Shown here in pieces: positions 35,084 to 46,197 of a DNA stretch of 64,000 nt. A model generated the notes under the pieces. It saw only the letters and a program-made list of their open reading frames with translations, had not been told where the DNA came from and ran no database searches. Origin of the DNA: Oidiodendron maius Zn (taxonomy: Eukaryota > Ascomycota > Leotiomycetes > Myxotrichaceae); NCBI GenBank assembly GCA_000827325.1, contig KN832891.1:62001-126000 (forward strand), in the 5' to 3' direction. The position numbers were made by a program, and so were the translations under genes. Numbering within the stretch: the first letter of the stretch is position 1; the number at the start of each line of letters is the position of its first letter.

Positions 35084-36582
35084 ATGGATTTTGGCAGTAA
35101 CATTCAAAGTCGACGAGTGATCGAACACCTGAAAATGTCGTCAACAGATGTACCTAATTCATCAGATACTGATGTTCTACATCCCTTGGAACCGGCCGAA
35201 GAAAGGAAGGTCTCTGTCAAACGGACAATAGATGAAACGCCTGCTAAAGAAGAACGCCCTGCAGTTACTTTCCCGGAGGGGGGGCTGAAGGCTTGGTTGG
35301 TGGCCCTAGGATGCGCTCTGACGTTATTTAGCACGTTCGGATATGTGAATGCCTTCGGGTGAGATCTCTCAGTGCAATTTTGAAAGACTTCAGGCAGCCG
35401 GCCTGTTCTAACTCTAAAGACAGTGTATTCCAGCAATACTATGAAGCGCACCAGCTGCATGACCGTTCTCCTTCCACTATCGCCTGGATTGGCTCGCTGC
35501 AAACCTTCTTCATGTTTTCAGGCACGCTCTTTGGTGGCCCGCTGTTCGACCAATACGGGGCCAAGGCAAGTCGCCCTTATTGCGTACCGTATTGACGTTC
35601 TTCTAATCGATAGTGTATTTAGTGCTTGCTGCCAGCTGGTCTTGTGTATGTGTTCTCGCTGATGATGACAAGCATCTGCAAGACTTATTACCAGTTTCTG
35701 CTCGCTCAGGGAATTCTCGGCGGGTGCAGCGCGGGGCTTACAATGGCGCCAGGTTTGGCAGCAACTGGACAGTACTTCCATAGGAGACGTGGAGCGGCTA
35801 TGGGGCTTGTAGTTGCTGGATCTTCCATAGGCGGCGTTATCTTTCCCATCGCGACTAGCAGAATGTTTGCAAACCCACGACTTGGCTTCGGGTGGTCGAT
35901 ACGAATCTGCGGCTTCGTCATTCTTGCAGCTCTGCTCGCGGCTAGCTCTATCATTCATGCGCGTTTACCTCCTCGTCGCGGACGCTTCTTCATTCTGGCG
36001 GCCTTCAAGGAGAAGGCGTTTGTCTCTCTTGTGGCTTCCGTATTTCTCATCATGCTTGGACTGTTTACTCCATTCTTCTATCTTCCATCGTATGCCATCC
36101 AGCATGGAATGTCCACACAACTTGCGTTCTATCTCATCTCGATTCTTAACGGCGCATCGTTTTTCGGTCGAGTCATCCCGGGCATTATGGCGGATAAGCT
36201 TGGCCGGCTTAACATGCTAATGGCCGCTGGTCTCGTTAGTGGAATTCTCATCTTCTGCCTGCAGAAGATGAGAACAAACTCTACTATCATCGTCTTTTCT
36301 GCCCTGTATGGGTTCGGCTCAGGGGCGATTGTGTCCTTAGTATCTGTGTGCTTAGCCCAGATCCCGAAGAATCCTGGTGATATTGGAACTTATATGGGAC
36401 AGGGTACGGCTGTTGTGGCCATTGGCATCTTGATTGGACCTCCAAGCAATGGTGCGCTCTTGTCACGGTATCAAGGCTTTGATCGGCCATTGATTATGAG
36501 TGGTGTTTTTGTCGTCGTTGGAGCGTTGATGGTGATTATTGCTAAAATAACGAGTAAGAGGGGGTTATTTAGTAAGTCTTGA
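35084..36582 (+). CDS. MFS transporter, monocarboxylate-porter (MCP) type, 458 aa
   Basis: Plasma-membrane permease of the fungal MCP family; likely carries a monocarboxylate or similar organic anion, substrate unknown. Exons 35084-35358, 35424-35565 and 35623-36582. The second intron is GC-AG (AAG|GCAAGT...TTTAG), and only this splice keeps frame through Y-G-A-K-C-L-L-P-A-G-L-V-Y-V-F-S-L. The hydrophilic N-terminus is about 65 aa, then F-P-E-G-G-L-K-A-W-L-V-A-L-G (TM1, the MCP signature), W-I-G-S-L-Q-T-F-F, L-A-Q-G-I-L-G-G-C-S-A-G-L, R-R-R-G-A-A-M-G-L-V-V-A-G-S-S-I-G-G and R-V-I-P-G-I-M-A-D-K-L-G. Twelve hydrophobic segments are plausible. Alternative starts at 35084 and 35135. Complete. Confidence 0.87.
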
Positions 36583-36922
36583 AGGAGGGCAGGCGATATA
36601 TGGGGCGGATAAGCATGGGAATTCATAGACGTCTGTAATGAAAGCTGGAAGATGGTGGAGAAAAGTGAATAGCCGGGATCAGTAATAGGCAATGCATAAA
36701 TCCTCCACTCAAATATACCGCAGTTAATGCCGTATTTACTGGCATATAAGACCACCCTTTATGGCCCGTGGGAGACAAAATCCCTCTCTTAGGGGGTTCT
36801 TCCAGATTTATGGGACATGATTAGTTATCACTAATCCACCAATCAGACGCGTCGATTCTAGCTACATTTCTGGCACGTCAACCCACTTTTCAGGTATTAT
36901 ACCCACAATATATCCAACATAT
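36583..36922. other. Intergenic
   Basis: 3' flank of the MFS gene and flank of the transposase fragment. No feature recognised. Confidence 0.4.
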
Positions 36923-37440
36923 TTGATCAAATCTACTGATATGTCAAATCCATTCATAATTGCTGCTCAAGCCTTGACGGCGATCCTTCCTTCTACCCTT
37001 AATCCAGCTATTCTAGCTCCTAGGCATGGCCCAAAGCCTAAGCCTTTAGCTGAACGTCAATCCCTTCATGCCCTCCAGCTTACACACCCTGATCCTATAA
37101 TATCAGCTACTACAGACGACTTATTAGCTCAGTTTAAAGCCAACGCTCTTGCCGAATTAGACTCTGATTTTGATAACCATGTTATACGCCGACGCTCTTA
37201 TACTCGAGAACAAAAGCTAGCGGCTGCACGCCTAATCCTTCCGTGAGCTCAACAGCCCTGATTTCAACAGGCACCTCATCAGTGACAAGAACTCAAGGTC
37301 CATCATACAAGAGAGCATCCCCACCCTTACAGCACTCCTGGACGCCACTGAAAAGGCACTCACAGATATCATCACAAAGGCTGCAGAAGATACCATACCT
37401 AAAGTCGCATATAGCGCCAAGGCCAAGCTATATTATTAAA
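36923..37440 (+). pseudogene. Fragment of a Fot1/pogo-like transposon ORF
   Basis: An open frame at 36923-37246 contains R-R-R-S-Y-T-R-E-Q-K-L-A-A-A-R near its end, the start of the N-terminal DNA-binding helix region in pogo/CENP-B-type transposases, and then stops. Another frame continues N-S-P-D-F-N-R-H-L-I-S-D-K-N and D-I-I-T-K-A-A-E-D-T to about 37435 before RIP-like AT-rich sequence takes over. The N-terminal origin is moderately supported; the second frame is unassigned. Confidence 0.5.
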
Positions 37441-37725
37441 AGAAAGACTTTAAAATAGTTGTTATATAGCTAGACTTTAAAGATAAAGAAGAAGAATATA
37501 AAGTAGAATAATAATAATAATAATAATATTCTTACTATCTAGGCTATATGGCATATAATAATACATGATGTTCATATAGTAAAACCCTACTAAAGCAGGA
37601 TAAAAACCTATATGCTAAAGGTTAAATAATCCAGCTATAATTCTTAAAAGATAACTAGTATATTAAAGAGGTTTAGTTTATTATTAAACTATAGGCTATA
37701 ATTTACTATAGTCTATTAGACTATA
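37441..37725. other. AT-rich, RIP-like block with ATA microsatellite
   Basis: TA-rich sequence with TAG-dense frames; an (ATA)n tract lies at about 37508-37530. Probably the mutated remainder of the transposon fragment upstream. Confidence 0.45.
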
Positions 37726-37730
37726 AAATA

Positions 37731-37979
37731 TCTTGATCAGAGGTTCAGTATTGCACAGGTCGTAATCAGAATCAAGGTGAAACTCAGTTATATTGGCTAT
37801 TGAGTGATGCAGAGACAGCTGAGGGGATTAGACTACAGAACACAACACTCATTATATACCTGCTCAGGTGGCAGCATACGTAAGCCCTTACGACTATACA
37901 GTCGCAATGCCATTGAGTATGTTGCCACTAACCCTGAGGCATCGTGATATATATGCCTGAAGCCCTGACACAGTCAACA
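37731..37979 (-). repeat. Solo LTR of the copia-type family, with target duplication
   Basis: 249-bp LTR (TCTTGATCAGAGG...CAGTCAACA) flanked by AAATA at 37726-37730 and 37980-37984. It lacks any internal region, so it arose by LTR-LTR recombination. It is far less mutated than the LTRs of the 1.4-11.4 kb element (it keeps GGCAGCATACGTAAG and ends CAACA rather than CAATA). Confidence 0.85.
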
Positions 37980-38091
37980 AAATATAACTTCTAATAGTTA
38001 TAGAATAAATTTTGGCTTTTATACTTTAGACTATCTAATTATCCTCTAAAACCTATCTCTTAACTATATACCTATAGCTTCTATCTACTTA

Positions 38092-38860
38092 TCAGGTTTC
38101 CCCCTTAGTGTCCAATGACTGCTATCAATAATAGTTCCAGTGAAGTCTTCATACAACAGCTTCATAAGCAGCTGACCTGTAGGTGTGAAATTAGTCTCTA
38201 GAGAGAACAGAAAGTTAGATTTAAATTTCTCACAGGTATACAAAGGACGTATATTACTTTCCAGATCGAATCATCCCTTACAAAAAATAGAGAAAACAGT
38301 TACTCCAAATGATCTTCCAATACCCTCGGCACCTCTGTCCCAGAAATCCATGTCCAAATGGTTGCTATGCAAACGCTGCTTTCATTTGCGTATTCGATGC
38401 GTCGATGTCGAGTCTACTAGCAGGACGGTAGGCAACACTAGTAAGTACAAGGCCGAAAATTCTTGCAGGTTGCTAGTTAGCAAATCTGCCTGACAGGTTC
38501 CCCAGTCGTGGCTAATTACAATGGTCTTAATAACCTTCTCAGTCTCGAGTATATCCGCAAGGACTTGGCTAAGGCCCTCGCCATTGTAAGCCTCTGCACC
38601 CACAGGTCTGGAAGAGGCTCCGTGGCCTAGGAGATTAGGGAAAACACAAGTGTGTCCGAGACTCTCGAAAACTTTGACTTGGTCCGCCAACATAGTAGAG
38701 TACTCGGGGAATCCATGGAGGACCAAAATGTGCTCCTTCGAGCCTTCTTCTGCCGAGACATAGTTTCTGCTGGTACAATCGATTGGTCGAGATAGGTTTA
38801 TATAGAGATCGATCCGTTGATAGGGATGCCACTTGTAACTCGCATAAAACTAACAGAAAT
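38092..38860 (-). pseudogene. Epoxide hydrolase-like alpha/beta hydrolase, broken
   Basis: Minus-strand text follows an epoxide hydrolase/dehalogenase-type protein through several frames: N-L-S-R-P-I-D-C, Y-V-S-A-E-E-G-S-K-E-H-I-L-V-L-H-G-F-P-E-Y (HGFP motif), V-I-S-H-D-W-G-T (nucleophile Asp), then after a frame change G-L-V-L-T-S-V-A-Y-R-P and A-S-R-L-D-I-D-A-S-N, later F-V-R-D-D-S-I-W-K, and a tail S-S-H-W-T-L-R-G-K-P-D-K near 38092-38140. Stops and frameshifts separate the blocks and no start is convincing. One frame change (near 38490) could be a very short intron; the others cannot. It lies 110 bp from the solo LTR. Confidence 0.65.
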
Positions 38861-39812
38861 ATACGTGAAGCTGTCTCTTTTGTGTGGCAGTAGACTTCCG
38901 ATGTATTATATCTGTTGTAAGAATGGGTTCCGGATATTATTATTGTTATGAGGCACTTCGCAAATCAACCTCACTATACCACTTGCCAACAAAAATTGCC
39001 AAAGCCGGGCAATGCGGCCCAGAGACCCACTATTTGTTGTGGCTCAATGCTCACCATGACTGACCCAGTGGTACGTAATTATACCAGTTGCTATATTTTT
39101 TCTTAACTATATTAGGTCTCAGGAACATACCAGGAGTCCCTGTTGCCTACTCTTGATTCGCGACGACGGCCTGCGCACCTTAGTAGTAGCTAGCGATACT
39201 CCAGCAATACTTCCGCACTACATCCGCACTACACTACTGAGCCCCCGAGACCTTGCTCTAGATTTTGTAATCTGATCTACAGTATCTAGTATCAATTGTA
39301 TCGTACGAATCTCTGTTTAAACCGTAACTGTGCTAAACCGTAGCTCTCTATATACGGAACTTTGCTCAAAACGTCTGTACTTTTGGAATGGGCTATCCGG
39401 AATCTTTTATGCCGTAAAAGGTAATACTTTTGCTGGATTCCGGTATGAAAAGAAGTCATTTTGCCCAGTAGGAAAAATTAGGGCTCGTTTGCTAAGACGG
39501 CGGGAGACGGGATTGAACCTTCGCACTAATTATTACGGTATAAGAGATATTTCGCCACCCTGCCCTGGGAAATGGATTTTCGGGACGATTTATAATCTGC
39601 CCGATTTCCCTCTAGCACGGCTTTGGAGAGCTACATCCGGGTGTAGAGTTGTCTCTGCCATAGAAATTGATCCCATCAGATCGAAGTGGGGCCGCGTGCC
39701 ATCTCCAATTAACTACTTAAACTCATCATCTGTCCACGCCACTGAAAAAATGGTTATGCCAATATCGATCAACAACAATAAACTGGACTGGAATAGACAA
39801 ACATTGAATATA
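38861..39812. other. Intergenic, upstream of the HD-domain gene
   Basis: Contains a 33-bp box (minus orientation) at 38986-39018. The reading frame of the HD gene happens to be open back to 39330, but the extra 161 codons show no conserved text and are probably non-coding. Confidence 0.5.
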
Positions 39813-40502
39813 ATGGCATCAGTACAACCGAAGACCCGTACCTTTGCCGGCGTCGCGCTTATTGATACGCCACTTGTTAATGCTGCCCTTCAGCATGCCC
39901 GGGCCATTCACGATGACATGTCATTCAATCACATCCACCGCTCTTGGGTATTCGGGGCATTGATTGCCTCGAAGTTGCCGAACTTCGCCGCTGTGGATCT
40001 GGAAGTCCATGCTGTGTCGGCGATTCTTCACGATCTTGCATGGGACTACAAAAGCACCTTTTCTACGCCGGACAAAAGATTCGAGGTTGACGGTGCCAAT
40101 GCGGCCAGGGAATTCTTAGGTCGCGAAGCTCCAGATTGGGATTCACGGAAACGTCAGTTGGTATGGGATGCCATAGCGCTGCATACTACGTCAAGCATTG
40201 CTAAGCATAAGGAGCCCGAGGTCGCTTTGTGTCATTTTGGCATTTTTGCTGATTTTATCGGCCCGGCATTTCCTGGAGGCATAATTTCGAAGGCCGCTTT
40301 CAGTGCGGTCATTGAAGAATTACCGCGGCTTGATTTCAAGGAAGGGGTTAAGCAGATTTTGTGTAATCTATGCAAGCACAAGCCTGAGACTACTTACGAC
40401 AGCTTTGCAAGGGAGTTCGGAATTCGTTTCGTGGACGGTTACGAAGTACCGAGCGAGCTTGAAAGGATACTGAATGCTCTTGATGCGACCGCGGAGGTGT
40501 AG
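39813..40502 (+). CDS. HD-domain hydrolase, cyanamide hydratase-like, 229 aa
   Basis: Metal-dependent HD-superfamily protein. Fungal relatives annotated as cyanamide hydratase or urea hydro-lyase have the same size and layout. Starting at the M-A-S-V-Q-P methionine (39813), the motifs are N-H-I-H-R-S-W-V-F-G (His42-Arg43), A-V-S-A-I-L-H-D-L-A-W-D (His73-Asp74, the HD pair), A-I-A-L-H-T-T (third metal-ligand region) and a C-terminal C-N-L-C-K-H-K-P-E-T-T-Y-D. Single exon; no targeting signal, so it is cytosolic. The upstream frame is open to 39330 but without family similarity. Exact substrate (cyanamide, isonitrile or other) is not determinable here. Confidence 0.8.
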   Translation: MASVQPKTRTFAGVALIDTPLVNAALQHARAIHDDMSFNHIHRSWVFGALIASKLPNFAAVDLEVHAVSAILHDLAWDYKSTFSTPDKRFEVDGANAAREFLGREAPDWDSRKRQLVWDAIALHTTSSIAKHKEPEVALCHFGIFADFIGPAFPGGIISKAAFSAVIEELPRLDFKEGVKQILCNLCKHKPETTYDSFAREFGIRFVDGYEVPSELERILNALDATAEV

Positions 40503-41115
40503 TGCAGTTTCACGGTTGGCCAGTTCCAGGAATCAGAGTCTACTTACCAATTGCGGTATGGGTATGTCCTGGGAGGGGGGTGAGGGGGCAGTTGTTATTC
40601 TTAACCTATGAATCGAATTTTACTAGTATCATCCATGGCTCGATTGTACTCGTGTTTATGGCCCTTAATACTGCCGGCCACACTTTGAATGAATGTAGAA
40701 AGGCGAGATACTAGTATGGCGGTAAATGAAATTGAGAAGAGGAGTCGAGACTTGATCACGGTTCTGAAATAAAAGTAGCCTCATAGGGGCAATGCGATTC
40801 GGAGGTTCATTTTGACGTTTCTAAGTTATCCCTGGTTCAAACTTCACTGCCTAAAATAGTATAGTGCATTTTTGGTTTACTTCCCCGCGCCTTATTTTAC
40901 CCGAAACTAGCTAGATAAGTTAACTAAGTTACCACGGCTCGCGTTCTAATGACTAAGATTCGCATCACTGTATATGTTACTCCTTTAGGCTAAGGTACTC
41001 CTTGAGTGAGTGACCCATATTTGTGAGCGCCGCACCTGATTTTACCGCAAAAATCGCGATTTTAAATTGTAATAACTTAGCTATTCCTCTCGTCACACAC
41101 AGGAAGTCTATCAGC
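40503..41115. other. Intergenic with a weak 33-bp box half
   Basis: No gene supported. Bases 40785-40802 (GGGGCAATGCGATTCGG) match one half of the 33-bp box; the other half is diverged. Confidence 0.45.
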
Positions 41116-41652
41116 TCATGTAGTGATATGATCCACCAGACGCTGGATCTTATCATCTAGATTCAAACTCGCCTGTAACAGTCCCTCATCCCTCTCCACA
41201 CCTGCAGCCAAAGTCGAAAACAGCTGAAATACGACTTCGGTGCCCACACTGTCCTCTCCTTCAAGAATCAGCATCTCCGCCGGTGCAGCCAGCCCCGCCT
41301 TTAGTTCATGTACCAGCACCGTCGCCGCACTCATTGGATTTCCCACGATTACTCTCTTGATCCTTCGCTTTGGGGCAATACCGTACAATGGTGTCCAGAG
41401 ACTATGGTCGATTTCCCAGAACAACATGAACATCTCCGGGCCAATGAAGCGCTTCGAGGCCGCGGCGAAGCCCTCTTTGGTGGGGGAAGGCCCTTCGAGG
41501 TATGAGGTGATAGAGGGCCAGCCAGCGTCGCCAAGGGTCCCGATGGAGGCGTAGAGGCGGGCGGTTACATCATCAAAGGAGCGGGTTGTTTTGATGGTCA
41601 CACGTCTGCCAGTGAAGGTGTCTTCGGTACGGTTTGTTCGCAAGGTGGACAT
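41116..41652 (-). CDS. DUF302/TT1751-like protein, 178 aa
   Basis: Small protein resembling the DUF302 (TT1751-like) fold: R-V-T-I-K-T-T-R-S-F-D-D-V-T-A-R-L-Y-A-S near residue 17, then I-V-G-N-P-M-S-A-A-T-V-L-V-H-E-L-K-A-G-L at about 105-124, and A-E-M-L-I-L-E-G-E-D-S-V-G-T-E-V-V-F-Q. The domain is known in bacteria and fungi, but no firm biochemical role is established. Single exon. The ATG at 41652 (M-S-T-L-R-T-N-R) is preferred to an upstream non-ATG extension. No signal peptide. No functional link to its neighbours can be drawn from sequence. Confidence 0.65.
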   Translation of the reverse strand: MSTLRTNRTEDTFTGRRVTIKTTRSFDDVTARLYASIGTLGDAGWPSITSYLEGPSPTKEGFAAASKRFIGPEMFMLFWEIDHSLWTPLYGIAPKRRIKRVIVGNPMSAATVLVHELKAGLAAPAEMLILEGEDSVGTEVVFQLFSTLAAGVERDEGLLQASLNLDDKIQRLVDHITT

Positions 41653-42858
41653 CCTGGGCTGATGTAAGCGTTCTTTTAGAATCAAACTGGCGCACTCTAC
41701 GAGAGCGAGCGGAATATTGTGGATGTCTGAAGAATTCAGAAGAAATGCTTAGCTGTCTTAAGAAGTGCCAAATGAATTGCTATATATACTATGGCAGATT
41801 ATTTATTTGGCCCCTTTCGTGGCGTTTGCTCCTAGCGTATAATTTCTTACATACTAATCCGCTTCCAACCCGAGGTAAATATGTATACTTTGTATGTATA
41901 GCTTAAAAGTAATCCTACGTTTTACAGGAGGAGTCATCCCGCAGTAAAAAAGTCATTCATTCGAATTGCCGCGGCAAGCAATTGCGAAGTGTCATCTTCT
42001 AGGCAGGCGGACGTGTCTAGGTACGAATGGTTACGTCAGAACTATCCGAGTCCGTTCTTTCCGCTAGTAGATTATGTAAATATGTAAACACATACCTTCC
42101 AAAAATTAAGTTTACGGCTAATGACCCCCACAGTAGAATAATTTGTCGGTATTACTGGTATAGTAAAGTAAATTTTGGAAATTAGTGACGTAGCCTCGTT
42201 GACGACTCTGTGAAGACTTGTGCGGGCGGTGTAAGACCTATCGTACCTCCCATCGACCGTTGCGACTCTCGTTGGCTCTTCAGCTATTACTGAAGGTTCA
42301 TAGCCAGCACCACGTACAGGTGAGCGTTCGACCTTGGCAGCCACCTAATATAAAGACCCAGACAGGAACAGCAGCTACAAAAGTAAATTATAGGGAACGG
42401 TATCAATTTGGGGTAAATTTACGTGGTGCGAATACCAAGTATATCGTTAGCTCTGCTAATAGTGGGATTAAACAAATCACGCACGCTAACTAATCAAGCA
42501 TGATCACTAATTAACTTACTGTACAGTAAAGTTAACTAATCAAGCGTGCTAACAAGTGATGCACGGTAACACATGCCAATTGATTGCACTAATATCGGCC
42601 GCAGTTATGTTCCCGCCATGTAAATCACTTCCTCTTTTGACTGTAGCCTTATGCCAATTGGATAAGTATCATAATTGCATTAAGAATACCAGAAGATTAG
42701 TCGCATGCTAAACGCACGGCCCAGCTATGGGAAACACCAACGGGCCACTTTACAACTCACTTTACAACTGACTTCATCCTTCACGAGACAGTCATCTATC
42801 ATACTTGCCATCTCGTCTTTCAGAAAATCAATCCAAAAGTTCGTTTCAAACATTTATA
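41653..42858. other. Intergenic, with short internal repeats
   Basis: No gene supported. AACTAATCAAGC occurs twice near 42488 and 42534, in a short partly palindromic stretch (42470-42570). A ~90-bp segment near 41806-41895 weakly resembles 48100-48175. Confidence 0.45.
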
Positions 42859-43782
42859 ATGGCTACGCAAACCACCTACCTGATCACTGGCGTTACTAGC
42901 GGTAGGAGATACTCCTTGTGCAGTATTCTCGTCGAGAATAATCTTTTAACAAGTCGTGTCTTTCAGGTATCGGGTATGGTCTCCTTCAAGCCTACCTCGC
43001 CCAGCCTAACCTTATCGTGATCGCGGGCGTCCGTGATCCAAGCGTCTCTAGCGAAGCTCTCAAGAGGCTTCCTGCAGCATCGGGAACGAAGCTCATTGTC
43101 GTCAAAATCGACAGTGCCTCTGACACGGACGCCAAATCTGCTGTTGGAACATTAGCAGCGGAATATGGAATCAAGAAGCTTGACGTTGTACTCGCTAACG
43201 CTGGTCTTGGTCATTCTTGGGAGAAGGTCCTAAGCACACCTGCAGAGACAGTCCGCAAGTACACTGAGGTCAACACTATCGGCCCTCTCCTTCTCTTCCA
43301 AGCTGTCTATCCGTTACTGGCGGCAGCATTACGACCGAAATTCTTCGTTATGGCAACAGCTGTATCGAGCTTTGGCCTAATGGAGAATTTTCCTCTCCCA
43401 TCTGCTGGGTACGGAGCTTCTAAGGCAGGTCTTAACTACATCGCGCGAAAAATTCATTTCGAGCATGAAAGTATGATTTCTGTCTGCCTTTACCCAGGGT
43501 ACGTAACTTTGCTTGAGCCATCAATTTGTCTTTTCTGATTGTTGTTCAGCTGGGTCAAGACAGAGTTAGGAAACACTGTCGCGAAGTCAATTGGAATGCA
43601 GGAAGCCTCTATTTCAATCGACAAGAGTGTCGAAGGCATTTTAGCCCAGGTGTGTTCTTCCGCAGCAGCGCTTGGTGTCTCGATAAAGTCTAATTTCCTG
43701 TTCTATTAAGATTGACGCAGCTACCAGAGAAGGAACCTCTGGCAAATTCATCGATTACGAGGGAAATAGTCTTCCTTGGTAA
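42859..43782 (+). CDS. Short-chain dehydrogenase/reductase, 4 exons, 248 aa
   Basis: NAD(P)-dependent oxidoreductase with classical SDR fold. Exons 42859-42901, 42967-43498, 43550-43649 and 43711-43782, in phase. The cofactor motif I-T-G-V-T-S-G-I-G-Y-G (Gly11, Gly15, Gly17) is completed across intron 1. A-N-A-G, A-V-S-S and the catalytic Y-G-A-S-K follow in order; after the second intron comes P-G-W-V-K-T-E-L. Ends F-I-D-Y-E-G-N-S-L-P-W. Length is typical. It is similar to fungal aflatoxin-ketoreductase-like SDRs, but the substrate is unknown. It lies about 1 kb tail-to-tail from the alcohol dehydrogenase, so a shared pathway is possible but unproven. Confidence 0.88.
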
Positions 43783-44527
43783 AATGGCGGAGGTATGATG
43801 CAGAGAACTTGGCAGATATAGTTTTACGGCCTAGGTGCATTGGTGCAGGAACTGTTTTCAAATCAGCAATGTTGCAATGGAGGCCTTGGCCGTGATATAA
43901 TCACTTCCTGTCTACTATTGAATCTTGACAGCGCGGAGAGGGGACAGTTACGCAAAGTACCGGCAATTTAATATATCCAGCCTCTATGAACCTCCATGTG
44001 GGTAATCTTACTATTCTCATCCTCATCGGCCAAAACGATGCAACCGATCCATATCTTTCCCGTCTGCACCTGCAAATCGGAGATTTATTAAAGTAGCCTA
44101 AATGTCACAATATTATCCTATGAATGATTGCTACCTCTCCATCCAGATCTCTAATTTTCGACACCACATGGTGTTAAGAAAGCAAGGCGCGTGTTTCAAG
44201 TATCCGAGCAGATTGCTTCTCCTCTTACGAGATTTACACAAGCTTGAGGATATAATTGATGTTAAGGGTAGGGCTATAGTTTATTAAATTACTTAATTTG
44301 ATATATATTATTAGGATTTCTAGCTAGGATATTTAATTATTAATATTAGTGGACTTATATTTGATTAAAGTGGTAGGTAATTATATTATATTCAGGGTTT
44401 TCGTTTAAGTGTACGGTGAGTAATGGTAGAAACTCTTACCTTAGACATAATTGAGACTCCTACAGCTATTTTGCATAAAGACCACGTCTAGTATGTCGTC
44501 AAAATATTCCAACTCTTCTCCAACTCA
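43783..44527. other. Intergenic between SDR and ADH genes
   Basis: No gene. AT-rich from about 44280 onward, leading into a small inverted-repeat element. Confidence 0.45.
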
Positions 44528-44808
44528 TCGTTCGGTTATGTAACCTGGTGCACCCACTTAGTTGCGCTAAGTGGGTGAAGGCACGCAATATGATTTTTAA
44601 CCTATGCAAACTCAACCATTTTCTAATAAAAACATTTAAAATTTAAAATTTAGGATATTTACTTATATGTAACCAATATTTAAACGTTGTTAGTCTTTTA
44701 AATTAAGTGGTTGTTAAGGAAGAAAATTTAGGGAATAATTTTATGTGCAAATTATCATATTGCCATCCTGACTGCGTAAGGCGGGTGGGTTGGTACATAA
44801 CCAAACGA
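44528..44808. mobile_element. ~280-bp MITE-like element with inverted ends
   Basis: Left end TCGTTCGGTTATGTAACC and right end, reverse complemented, TCGTTTGGTTATGTACCAAC are inverted repeats followed by CACCC-rich sequence on both sides. The core is AT-rich and non-coding. The left-end motif also occurs alone at 26374. The right end lies 39 bp from the ADH stop codon, so it could contribute to that 3' UTR. Confidence 0.6.
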
Positions 44809-44846
44809 TTATACTATATAATCACAATGTGATTCACGTATGTGGT

Positions 44847-46197
44847 TTAGAAAACGACAACAAATCTTCCAACAGCATCACCTTTTTCCAATTGCTCCAA
44901 GCAGGCCGGGATGTCTTCAAGCGTCTTTTGGACTATAATAGGCTTGACTTTTCCGCTGCGGAGAAATCCAAGTGCTTCCTGCGTGTCCGCCGTCGTTCCT
45001 GTGCTGACACCGGTAAGGCGAACGCCTCTGCCAACGAAGTACTCAGGACCCACGGGAAACTGCATCTTCTTCGGCGCTATTATTATGCTGTAAGTAGATA
45101 CAGCCAGAAGCGCTGATACGATTACTTACTAATTCCGATGCAGATGATGATTCCTAGTTGGCGGACATAGGTGAACGCCTGCTCATACGCGCGGGTATTG
45201 GAACTAGTGACTAACACCCCGTGTGCGCCACCGTCGGTTATCTGGTTCGCTTCTATAGCGAGGTCCTACACCACAAACTGTTCCAGCAATCACCTCTAGA
45301 GGGGTTAAGAATTTGTTACTTGTGTCTTGGCGAAATCGATAAAGGCATCTGCGCCAAGTTTCGCGCATAGAGCGCGTTTTTCTTCGCCTCCATCAATTGC
45401 AAGGACTCTAAGTTCCTGTGCTTTGGCATATTGGATGGCCCTGGCTAGAATATCAGCTAATTTTTTCCGGCTGGACGTACATGCATCAAAAACACCGACA
45501 GATGACCCAATCCTCCTCCGGCACCCACAATAGCCACCCACTGACCAGGGGATATATTTGCGGTTTTCAATGCGTGATATACAGTTGTTCCTGTAATACA
45601 ATTAGTGACAATTTACTGAATTAAAAGGCTTCTCCCGTCAATTCACTGACCTGCGCAAAGTATTGGTGCAGCCTCTGCCGGGTTCACATCTTCTGGAATA
45701 GCAAGGAGATAATCGCTGTTAACAAGGGTGTATTCTAGAATCCAATGGCGATTAGTCTTCGCGACACTAATTCGACCGGAGATATCTTCCAACTGCTGAA
45801 GGTACTAACCAGTCCAACACCCATCCACATCCTTTCCACTGATTACTCCGTTCACACAGAGTTGATCATGGCCACTCAAGCACATCTCACACTTCAGACA
45901 TGTACCATATATCCACCGTTGCGAAACTCGATCGCCAATCTTCCATTTCTGAGTATCCGCATTCGGCCCCAATTTTACAATGCGCCCGATACCCTCATGG
46001 CCGCGGACATTAACGGTAGGTCTCAGTTCAGGAATCTGAAGTTGACCGATGTGCAAATCTGTTGCGCAGATGCCGCTCGCTTCAAGCTTTACAAGTACCT
46101 GAGTGTCTTCCGGGTCGGGCACAGGCTCGCGCTTTATCACCGTGCTATTGGGAGATTCGGCGACGGCAACTCGTCTGGTTTCTGGGATGGTGGTCAT
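44847..46197 (-). CDS. Zinc-dependent alcohol dehydrogenase (MDR), 6 exons, 349 aa
   Basis: Reversible NAD-linked oxidation of an alcohol. Exons (minus): 46197-45810, 45734-45651, 45590-45500, 45440-45320, 45265-45130, 45076-44847; all phases agree. Catalytic zinc ligands: Cys44 (S-G-I-C-A-T-D-L-H) and His67-Glu68 (R-G-H-E-G-I-G). Structural zinc cluster: C-L-K-C-E-M-C with a following D-Q-L-C. Cofactor motif G-A-G-G-G-L-G-H-L. The C-terminal [12 protein letters not shown] and G-R-F-V-V-V-F match yeast-Adh1-type enzymes. Intron 3 uses donor GTCGGT. The end of the gene abuts a small MITE. Intact and full length. Confidence 0.88.

Noticed and set aside
39480-39580. tRNA-like B-box (GGTTCAATCCC on the minus strand) followed by CTCCCGCC
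   Set aside because: The T-arm stem does not pair, no D-arm or anticodon stem is found at the right spacing, and the acceptor stem has no 5' partner.
39330-39812. N-terminal extension of the HD-domain gene (161 more open codons)
   Set aside because: The extension has no family similarity and an ordinary intergenic look; the ATG at 39813 starts just before conserved text.
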